A DNA stretch of 64,000 nt from positions 35,721,797 to 35,785,796 of the forward strand of contig CP136061.1 in assembly GCA_032622095.1 (NCBI GenBank). Reading direction: 5' to 3'. This DNA comes from Siphonodentalium dalli (lineage: Eukaryota; Mollusca; Scaphopoda; Gadilida; Siphonodentaliidae). Below, one piece after another: positions 38,901 to 50,900 of the stretch. The translations under genes were made by a program, and so were the position numbers. A model generated the notes under the pieces. That model made no database searches and was not told where the DNA came from. It saw nothing but the letters and a program-made list of their open reading frames with translations. Position 1 is the stretch's first letter, and each line of letters starts with the position of its first letter.

Positions 38901-41900
38901 CTACTCATCAATGAGTATATAGCAAGAAAAGGGTTAATTTGCAGTTCCTCATCTGCAGCATTTCAATCCTACAGTAATGCCCTGAATAATCGACTCCTTA
39001 ACCACATCAGAATTAGGGGTAACTTTTCAGGATTGAGTCGGAAATATGGCTTGTTGCCATTCATCGGCAAAATCCTGAAAAGTTACCCATAATTCTGCTG
39101 TGTTTAAGGAGTTGATTATTTAGGGCATTAGTGTACTTCACAAAGGACTTGTGTATAGTGTAGATACAAAATTACCATGTGGTAGACATATCCTAGTGTC
39201 AGTGAATCAGTGAAATTCTTATATTGTATAAAGTATATATTTTCTTCTATTTTTTCATCCCATGATCAAAATAAAATCATGATATAAAGGCATTAACTGC
39301 CTAGCTTCTACATAGATATTTCATATAATATATCTCTTTTAAGAGATATTTCATATAATATAATCTCTTTTTAAAGTCACATGGCAGTTTGCACTCCAAC
39401 ATATACCTAATAATATTCACTATTTCCAGGTATCAAAGTAGGTTGATAGATACTTATATCCCAGAAAGACACATTGAAGTCATAAAAAATACAACTTTGA
39501 ACATGATGTTTGGGTCCCAAACAAACAACAGTCATGTCCATGGCATGGAACAGAAACAAGCATTCCATGTTTGCCTATTCCTGATATCTCTTATATATTT
39601 TGAAGACCTCTGTTTGTCTGTCTGTTTGTCTGTATGTCATTTATACAAATCTACGATTCTCGACCGATCGTGACGAAACTTGGTACGTGTGTGTAGTTTG
39701 ACCAGGCGGTCGTCCTTGTCGTATTGGCGAGCCCGAGATCTCGGAAACGGGTGGAGCTATCGACTTGAAATTTGCTATGTGAATGTATCTTGCCCTGGAT
39801 ACGATTTTTATCGGGTCGCCGAGCCCGTGCGACGCAAGCTTCGCGCATGCGCAGACCAGATCTCGGAAACAGGTGGAGCTATCGACTTGAAATTTGGTTT
39901 TTGAATAGCCCGGACAACGTCGGGCTCATCGGCTAGTGGTATATATAAAGAGCGTTTGTTTCATTTCAATACAAAAATGTAAAACAGCTGGAAAATGCCT
40001 GTAACGATGGTTGGTAAGTATTGTTATGTACATATGAAGCCGGTATATCAATGTTTCCTGTATTTGTCAACCTATCTTATACCTCCGTGCAAATTAGTTG
40101 ACAAAATTTGGAACCTCGATTGAGCATGATGTCCGTTTAATATCTCATTAAACTCACATATATTTATTCTATGTTTTCAGGTAACAGCTGACCTTGACCT
40201 CGGAGATCTGTTAGAAACAACTGTGGTAGGATTCCTCATTAAGAAAGGCGCGAAGGGAAATGCTACAGACAAGTATGGGCAGACGGCGCTGCATTTTGCT
40301 GCAATGCGCGGTAATGAAGATGCTGCATCAGTTCTTCTCTCGCTCCGAGACAGAGAAGATATCAGTGTGGAGGTTTGTCATCTTCTCTTCTATTTATAGG
40401 ATACGCAGTGTCTATCTACAGCCAGGGCTCGAAATATTCTGAAATTTCTACTTGTCACAGGTGACTGGTATCATTATTCCCTATCTGTCACCTCCAAATT
40501 ATTCCTGTGCACACACTTATATAAATTAAAAAGATGTCATGCCTTTGAGTATTATTTCATTATGTTCATCTAATTTTTAATCATACAATATTATTTAACA
40601 TACTGTACTTAATATTCTCAATTTATCCTTAATCCACCAAAACTAAGTATTTAACCCTTTCAGTGCCAAGTCCGATTTTTGTATCAACCCATATTTCCTT
40701 GATCATTTTTCAAATTTATTGATTTATAATAATGTGATACATTAGAGCTCTTTCCATCAATGTATCACAATATTATAATCAATAAATTTGAAAAATGATC
40801 AAGGAAATATGGGTTGACTTGGCACTGAAAGGGTTACTAATCTCACCTTTCTTTGAGTTTTAGGGATGCTGTTTGGCAATAATTTATGTGAATCATAGCA
40901 AATTAACCCTTTACCCAACAAACCGGCCAAAACCGGCCAAATAAAGCTGCAACAGCCTAAATTATCTTGGGTCTGTCTCAATAGAACCATACAAATATGG
41001 ATATCATTGGAACCGGCTCCTTTACCACATTGTGATAGTTACAGTTATGCCCTGTGCCAATGCATTCTCTTATATATGCGAGTCGACCATAGATCGCCTC
41101 GCATATATAAGAGAATGCATTGGCCTAAAAAAAACATTTTTTACCATTTTTTCTTACATTCTTTAACAATTTTATAATTTTTAATGTGTTAAGCCAATGC
41201 ATTCTCTTATATATGCGAGGCGACCTATGGTCGACTCGCATATATAAGAGAATGCATTGGCACAGGGCCGTTCTGTTGGGTAAAGGGTTAATCTTGAATT
41301 TTCAATAGAAGCCTGTAGACTGTTATCAAGGTCATCTGTTATTAATGATGCCTGTCATAGATGACAGGTAGCACAACAATCTACTTGTCACCCATAAATT
41401 TTGACATTTCAGTAACAGGTGAACATTTAGAGCCCTGTCTGCAGTGCCGGAGATCTAGCCATGAATATTAAATTATGCGTGATGTCATCATTACATAAAC
41501 TCAACATTATGTCATCTGAAGTTTTGATTTTTATATGCCTATCCCATGACAAAATGAATAGGGATAATATGAGTCCAGTTATCAGTCTGTCAATTCTTCC
41601 ATCGGAGTAGATATCAGGTTGTTGCATCTCACGGAAATTTTGTACTATTTGGAGGTTCGAAATTTGTATCAAAATTGTTTTGTTCCATTTTCAATTCTAG
41701 TCTTTCTTATCGAGGTGTGTTTTATTTTGGGAGTGTTTGATTAGTTATTAATTAGTTACAGTGATTTTGTAATATAATGTTTTGTGCAATTTCACATTGA
41801 ATAAAATCTACCCAAGCCTGCAAATGACAGACACACTATTTCAAGACTTGTATCTATATACAGTAATGCCCTAATTAATCGACTTCTTAACCACATCAGA

Positions 41901-44900
41901 ATTATGGGTAACTTATTTAGTCGGAAATATGGCTTGTTGCCATTCATTGGAAAGCTCTCCCCGAGAGCTTTCCGATGAATGTCAACAAGCCATATTTCCG
42001 ACTAAATCCTGAAAAGTTACCCATAATTCTGCTGTGGTTAAGAAGTCGATTAATTAGGGCATTACTGTACCTACCAGTTATGCTTGCTATATGTGTTTTT
42101 CTGCATCACAGGCGGCTGACAAGCAGTTGTTGACACCACTTCATGTGTCCTGCATCCACAACCAGTTGGAACTTGCCAGGATGCTGCTTGAATGTGGCGC
42201 GACCTTGAGATGTACGACCCAGGAGCAGTCGACACCCCTTCACCTCGCATGTGCTGAGGGACATCTTGAGATCGTCCGGTTATTGTATGATTTCGCAGAA
42301 AAACAGACTGGATGGGTTGCTGTATCTGATGTAAGTACAGTAGAGATGCGATGATGGGTTGTGATATAAATTGTACGGTTGGCGAATTTATCAAGATTGA
42401 ATTTGTGAGCACAAGCATGGTCGCTGAATTCATGTTCAAATTGTTAGAGAAATTTTCAATCGGTACAAAATAATTGTGGTACATTTTGTATAAAAAATGA
42501 AATCAATCAGACCCGTTTCCCAATTCAAATTTCCAATTCATTACTATAATTGGTAAGTGTGTTAACCCTTTCAGTGCCTATGGTCGACTCGCATATATAT
42601 GAGAATGCATTGGCACAGGGTATATGGGTTGATACAAAAATCGGACCTGGCACTGAAAAGGTTAAAAAACATATATAAAAATGTGATGTAATTGCATCAG
42701 AAAACTCAGTCAATGATACTTTATTGGTTGAGTTTTGATGAAATTTAATATCATGCATTCTATCTTTATTATACCCCCACTTTCGAAGAAAATGGGGGGT
42801 ATACTGGATTGACTGCGTCTGTCTGTCCGTCACACTTTCTCCCTCCGTCTGTCCGTCCGTCACACTTTCTCCCTCCGTCGAGCCGTCCGTCACACTTTCT
42901 CCCTCCGTGTGTCCATCCGTCCGTCCGACCTCATAACTCGAACAACTATGATTCGATTTCAATAATGTTTTGTATGCAATCTCCTTAGGACCGCCTCTCT
43001 ACATGATGCTAATTGCGGTGCGGTCCGACTTTCTCTTTTTAAGTTACGCCTTACTTTTTGACTTATTTTGACTTAGAAAATTCTGTCCGACTTAATAACT
43101 TTAACAAATATGAACCGATTTCAATAATTTTTGGTATACATGCTTCTCATTTATTTTCAGATGGTTAATGACAGAGATTCGACAGAATACACTTGTCTTC
43201 ACCATGCTATTGATAACGGCCATTTTGAAATAACTAAGATGTGTATTGACAGAAGTGAGTTAACTTCCTCTAGTAATATCATTATTGAATTCAGGTAGAA
43301 AGTTAATCGAGTGTCCGATAACAGGTTTAATTGTCGTACAGTGAAGCGTAGTAGAAGTTGTGTGAGAAGTCAATTGAGTTCAGGTAGATTGGCATGAAAA
43401 TAGCATGTAATCAGAAATGTTTTGGTACTTAATTGGCATATTTCTTTTCACTCTATGTTCAGCCTCAAAAAACAGTTGGAAGTGTAAAAATGATAAAGAA
43501 ATTAAATTTTTATTGATATGTAAAATTTCAAAATAAATGTTTGTTTACAGTAATAATTACCAGTAATATGTACCTGTAAGTTACTGTGGCTATAATTTGC
43601 AAATTTTAAATGTACAGGTAGTTACAAATAATCATTTATATATGATCCAGTTGTTATAAATTTGGTATGTTGCGACACTATAGTAATATTACTGTCATAC
43701 TGAAGTAGTTGCAATGAATATCAAGTTGTCTATTTTCATTAAAAATATATAAATTAATGTATATTTGAAGTTGTTATTCTATAAATAATTTGTTTGTTCG
43801 AGTGAAACGAGTTAAAACATAAATTAGGAAAGAAAATCTCCTCGTACATTTTCTGTCCATCTAGGCATCTATCCATCAGTTCATCAACATATCTTCTAAC
43901 TTTTTTTAGAGCTACATTGAATGGGTACATACAGTAATGCTCTAATTAATCGACCTCTTAACCACAGCAGAATTATGGGTAACTTTTCAGGATTTAGTCG
44001 GAAATATGGCTTGTTGCCATTCATCGGAAAGCTCTCACCAAAGTTACCCATAATTCTGCTGTGGTTAAGAGGACGATTAATTAGAGCATTACTGTATATA
44101 TTGGTGTAGATCATCCTTAGGGACAGATTTTGTGAATTGATGAAATTTTTTTTGTGTGCCTTTTTAAATTAGAATGATAGATTGTTACTCTGAACAGTTA
44201 GTTACCCTACCATATTTGTAACTCGTTCAAATGGTAGGGCTCCAGCCAATCAAGGGCTGGGATAGATAATTCTATAAAATATAAATAATTTAAAAAATCT
44301 TTTCGATAATCATATTACACATATTGTAACTATTTGCATCTACGTTTGAATTTGACTAACTGAAGCTGCTTTCCTCCACAGAGGCTGACGTGAACACACC
44401 ATGTAATCACTATATGTTCCCACTGCATTTGGCCGCCGCCGCCGGAGATAAAGAGATTGTGAAGCTACTGATGGACAACCATGCTAGAATAGATGCGCTC
44501 AATGATAATCAGGCTACACCTCTCCACAAGGCGGCCACCTTCAATCACTTCGAGGTCGTAGAGCTCCTGGTCAAAAGGTATCTAATTCATTTGTCACCAG
44601 CAAACTTTCTTCTCTCAAAAAATCTTTTCAATTGAAAATTTTCCAATTTATAATCACTTACCTGAACTACTTTTCTACGAGTATTATGTGTCCTAGAAAG
44701 ATGCATTTAACCCTTTACCCAACAGAAGGGCCCTGTGCCAATGCATTCTCTTATATATGCGAGTCGACCATAGGTCGCCTCGCATATATAAGAGAATGCA
44801 TTGGCTTAACACATTAAAAATTATAAAATTGTTAAAGAATGTAAGAACAGAGTTATGCCCTGTGCCAATGCATTCTCTTATATATGCGAGGCGACCTATG

Positions 44901-47900
44901 GTCGACTCGCATATATAAGAGAATGCATTGGCACAGGGCATAACTGTAACTATCACAATGTGGTAAAGGAGCCGGTTCCAATGATATCCATATGTGTATG
45001 GTTCCATTGAGACAGACCGAAGATATTTTAGGCTGTTGAAGCTTTATTTGGCCGGTTTTGGCCGGTTTGTTGGGTAAAGGGTTAAGTCATAAAAAATAAT
45101 ACTTTGAACACAAAAATCAGACCGGAGGAAAAACTGGACCATTTGTATTCATTGAAATTCTGGAATCGGAAACGGAATAAAGCATGACTGTCCAGATAGA
45201 TATATTGCGTTATCTTAACATGAAGCTATTTAGCAAAATTCGCGTATATGATTTCTCTCCATTTAATTATCAAAATTATGTAATACCATAAACGTTTTAG
45301 AACAACGACAGCTGTCATCTGCTAGTCTTTCATGTGAACACCCCCCAGATGAATATTAAACCATTCTATTGTATATATTTATAAATAATGGGTGAATCCC
45401 ATTTACTATAGAAACAAGCTTGCAAATTGTGTGTCTGTCATTTGCAGTATTAGGTCTCCAGAGGGTGAATTTAGTGATGCTATCCTGCACAGTGGGCTAG
45501 CATCACCAAATTCACCCTCTGGGACCTCATTCTTCTTAGGCCTCATCTATTTGCAGGCTTGTATCTTCTGCAAATTATGGTAAATAGAAGTAACTAAAAA
45601 TATGTTAATTTGCAGGCTTGCAGGGCCATATCCAGGAATAATTTGGGGACACCGTTATATATGTCAAAGGCATATCTGAAGGCCGCAGGCCTGAGCGTGG
45701 GGTGGGTATGGAAGGCGGTGTCCCCCTGCCATTGGTGGGGGTCCGGGGGGCAGTTTGGTCCTTGTTATTCACACACAAATCTTAAAATTCAATTCATGTA
45801 TGACATTTTTCATACTCAGGCCAGACTAATTCATGGGGTAATTAAATTTAACAACGTACATCTTCTGAGTCATTGGATTTGTTTAGTTCTGAATCATCGT
45901 CGTCGGAATCTTCATCTAAACGGTTAGACAATAGAGTTGTCTCGATTGCGTCATCATCTTCATCCAAACTGTTGGATATAGAGTTGTCCCGCCTGTGTCA
46001 CTCCCTGCACTGGGCATGTTGTCGAGAACATTGTCTGCATCGGAGTCGTTCGCTTCAGTCGGTTTGGGTTTAAAAAAAACAAACTTGCCAGCGTCCTTTG
46101 GCTGTCATCTTTGTCTGGTGCTTTTCTTTTAGAAGAATATGTATGTGATGTCTTCTTGTGGCTTTTTCCGCTGGTTACTGGGCGTCCACTGCCCATTGCG
46201 AGACATTTACGTAAAGCGAAAGTTGGAATTACCATAATTCTGCATGACGCGCAAAATATTTACTGTGGAAATGCCACATGCTTTCTTCAAATGTTTTGCG
46301 CATTTTATCAGAGAACTTGTTGCCATATTTCCGACTAAATCCTAAAAAGTTACCCATAATTCTGCTGTTGTTAAGAAGTCGATTACTTAGGGCATTACTG
46401 TACCAGTTTGAGTGCCCAAACTTGAGGCGCCCAAATTCATTACATTCAACGAATGTTTTCAGCAATTTCATGGCCCAATCTCCATAAAATAGATTGGTAA
46501 CACAGCAGAATTTGTTTTTTTGTTCAACAGTATACATGACTAAATACAACATGAAGATAACCACTTGATTCCATAACTAGGAGAGTGTAGTCAATTAAAA
46601 TTATGCCAGAGAGTTCTCTGATAAAATGCGCAAAACATTTGAAGCTTGTTGCCATATTTCCGACTAAATCCTGAAAAGTTACCCATATTTCTGCTGTGGT
46701 TAAGAAGTCGATTACTTAGGGCATTACTGTACATCGGTACCATAAATGTCCTGGATATGGCCCTGGCTTGTATAAAAGGGGTTAAAACCGCTGTGATTTA
46801 TTTCAGAGGAGCAAAGGTTAACAGGAGAGATATGGATGATTTCACAGCCTTACTGCTGGCTGCGTGTTACGGCCATAAGCAAACTCTCGAGCTTCTCATC
46901 AGAATGGGCGCTGATTTCAAAGTGACAGACAAGGAGGATAAAACATGTATATACCTGGCTGCAGAGGAAAACAAATACGAAGCACTGGAGGTAACCCGAT
47001 TAAAAAACAATATAGGTTATCACCATCATGTGGGTTTCCGAGATCCAAATTCAAGTCGAGCTATCTTCTCTCGGCAGTCTTATGACGAGTGCTGCGGACA
47101 CGTCGATAGATGGCCCACCAATCTTGGGGGGAACCTACATGGTGGTGATAACCAATTTATCTTGAACCCCAATCTCGGGGGGGGGGGGGGGGGGGGGGGG
47201 GGGGAATCTACAGGGTGGTGATAACCAATTTATCTTCAACACCAATCTCGGGGGAACCTACAGGGGGGTGATAACCAATTTATCTTGAACCCCAATCTCA
47301 GGGGAACCTACAGGGTTGTGATAACCAATTTATCTTGAACCCCAATCTCGGGGGGGGGGGGGAATCTACAGGGTGGTGATAACCAAATTTATCTTCAACA
47401 CCAATCTCGGGGGAACCTACAGGGTGGTGATAACCAATTTATCTTGAACCCCAATCTCAGGGGAACCTACAGGGTGGTGATAACCAATTTATCTTGAACC
47501 CCAATCTCGGGGGGGGGGGGGGGGGAATCTACAGGGTGGTGATAACCAATTTATCTTGAACCCCAATCTCAAGGGAACCTACAGGGTGGTGATAACCAAT
47601 TTATCTTGAACCCCAATCTCGGGGGGGAACCTACAGGGTGGTGATAACCAATTTATCTTGAACCCCAATCTCAGGGGAACCTACAGGGTGGTGATAACCA
47701 ATTTATCTTGAACCCCAATTTGGGGGGGGAACCTACAGGGTGGTGATAACCAATTTATCTTGAACCCCAATCTCGGGGGGGAACCTACAGGGTGGTGATA
47801 ACCAATTTATCTTGAACCCCAATCTCGGGGGGGGGGGAATCTACAGGGTGGTGATAACCAATTTATCTTACAATTCATTCTACAGAATATTGAAAAAAAG

Positions 47901-50900
47901 GTACTTGGAATAGTACACTGCACAGTTTACATCGTTGTGCGTCACTGCGAAGTATTACGTCCTCAGCCACTCACAATGTCAAAATAGGTCCATTTGTACA
48001 TTTACTCTTTGAATAAAACATTGCTGTTTTCATAGAATTCAACCGATTTTTAAGTGACATAATTCACTAGCGTAATTATCGTTTATATTCACTCGAGAAA
48101 TCAAGATAAATCACACATAATTGTCCATGTTATGTATAGAATCTATTCTCTTGAAGGGATCTGTATTTGGCCGCTGGTTCTTTCAAAGATAGTCACTGTT
48201 TGCATTTACTTTATTATGGCTGCATAACATTTTAATAACTCCAAAAAGAATGCATAAAACAATACAACTTGAGACTTTTCATATTTTATTCACACAAGCT
48301 TTCAACCATTCTTGCCAAGTGAATTATAATTCAACTAATGTGCGTGACCTTACCAAGCCTTGAAATAAGGTGTCTGTCATTTGCAGAATGAGGTCCCCAG
48401 AGGGTGAATTTAGTGATGCTACCCCACATAGCGGGCTAGCATCACCAAATTCACCCTCTGGGGACCTCATTCTGCTTACAACTCATTTTACTGTTTCATG
48501 CTCAAGCCTGGGAATAGTGTGTCTATCAATTTGCAATTTGAGGTGCCCAGAGGGTGAATTTTGTGATGCTTCCCTGCATAGCGGGCTAGCACCACCAAAT
48601 TCACCCTGTTGGCACCTCATTCTTCTTTGGCCTCATCTTCTGGGAAGTATCTATAGTCTAAAATTAACATTGTTTTTAGTTACTTTTTCCCTTCTGTTCA
48701 GTTTCTAGTTCCCCTAAAATGCACAATCAAGGTGGCTAACGGGTGAACATCATCAACTTCAACTGGGGAACTTCAATCTGTGTCTAGGCCTCCCATAGCA
48801 GTTGAGACCAAAGCAGAATGAGGTTCCCAGAAGGGGAATTTGATGACTCTAGCCCACTAAATTCACCCTCTGGGGACCTCATTCTGCAATGTCAGACACT
48901 ATTTCCAAGCTGTTTCATGCAGACTGAATAAACTCATTATAATGAAACAAATACCTTCTTGAATTTCAGACATTATTGTCCTACCCCTTAATCAAGGAAT
49001 TAATCAATGTTGGAGATCGGTATGACACGGAACCATTGCACATTGCTGCACATAATGGCTATATGGAAATCTGTAAGGTAAGTTAAAGACATATTATGGA
49101 CTTGTTCGGGTACGTGAAACTGGTAAGTTAGTATACAGGCACCATGCCAACTGGGAGAATGTAGCATTCTACTATCATAGCCGAAAATCTGAAGCAAATT
49201 GACCGTACCACTCCAAAGAAAACATCGTCCGAACTACGCTCAAATGTAAATGTTTACTTCTATATTCGGGACGCAACTATCGGCGATAAACTTACGAAAA
49301 TGATTTCGCCATCGTAAGTCACTGCATTTCATTAATATATAAGAATGGCGGTGTGTGTTGTCAATTTGGAAATAATATTTGTAAAATATAACTACTTTGA
49401 GGAAGATTATTCTAGTTCTAATTGATCACCCTACTGAAGTGTTTCACATCACTTTAATGATAGCTCAAACTACCTGCGCTCAAAATGTTCTGAAATTTCT
49501 ACTTGTCACCGGGGACATAGAATTATTTTTACCCTGTCACCTCAGAATTTTTCTGTGCTACCCTTATATGGTGTGCGGGATGATTACATACATGTATTTT
49601 AGGAGTGTGGAGATCAAGTGATTTTTTGATAACATCCGTGTATTTTAGGACTGTGAAGATCAGTTGACTTTATGATATCAATCCATATCTTTAACACTAC
49701 AACCATATAACCATATTGTATATTTTGAAGTTTAGACTTTTCAATTTATCCTACAAAGCAATCAATTAATTCCTACTCATAAATTAGGGTTGCTGATGGG
49801 TCTAGATAGTCTAGATAAATCCCAGCAAATTGATCTAGAAAGAACATACTCGGATAAAGTTTGTTGACACATGTCGGTCACAAACTGGGCCAACATACCA
49901 TAAGTTGATCAAATGAAGTCCACCTATCATAGTGGAAGTGGTAGCCCAGTGGTTAGAGTGTCGGACTTCTAATGGTGTTAACCCTTTCAGTGCCATGTTA
50001 TAACTCAAAACTATCACCAAGTATTCATAGTAATAATTTTGATGCCCATGAAAAATGTAAGATTCCCTGGCACTAAACCTACAAAATAAGTCTGTTAAAG
50101 AATATAAGAAAAAATTATTATAATTGAAAAAAATTGTTAAAAATAATAACAAATGATGAAAAATTGTTAGGCCAATGCATTCTCTTATATATGCGAGGCG
50201 ACCTATGGTCGACTCGCATATATAAGAGAATGCATTGGCACAGGGTATATGGGTTGATACAAAAATCGGACCTGGCACTGAAAGGGTTAACGCCGGTGGA
50301 CTATCATCTCCGCAACTGTGGCTTGGCCTGATTAAGTGGTGTATGTGCTATATAGAGCCACTTGCTGTTTCAAATCTCGTGCCAGGTTGTGACCCTTGGG
50401 CAAGGTCACTTGTATGGTGCTCGCTTCGTCGTACCTAGACGAGAAATAAGGACCTGTTAATTGGGTAATTGTAAGCCACTCTAGTGAAGCGCCTGTAAAA
50501 TGGCAGCAGGCATTAGACTCGGCATTACTCAACAGCTGGGGTAATAATGTGAAGCGCTTGGGGCCCATCAATGATTTTGTGATTGTATAGGCCGCCAATA
50601 ATCATATTATTCAAAATCAATCTTAATTCATCTTTACTGACCATTTTCCATAAGAGTGCTCTCTCCATGATCATTCTACATGTTGGGAATTTTGTTCACT
50701 GAATTAGTAATATTGCATTCAATTACAATAATATTATTATGGTATTTATAGCCAACCAGATGGCTCGTTACAACCAGATGTGTGGCTAAGTGTGATCAAG
50801 CCTTGAAATAGTGTGTCTGTCATTTACAGAATGAGGTTCCCAGAGGGTGAATTTAGTGATGCTACCCTGCATAGTGGGCTAGCATCACCAAATTCACCCT

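Noticed and set aside
42071-42484. 137-codon minus-strand open frame
   Set aside because: Antisense shadow of TRPA1 exon 7.
46991-47221. Read-through of exon 10 into the following open frame
   Set aside because: A good GTAACC donor ends the exon, and the extension runs into intron minisatellite sequence ending in poly-Gly.
17381-50331. Recurrent peptide CILLYMRGDLWSTRIYKRMHW on both strands at many places
   Set aside because: It is the palindromic CATTCTCTTATATATGCGAG hairpin of the MITEs translated; both strands read similarly because the arms are inverted.
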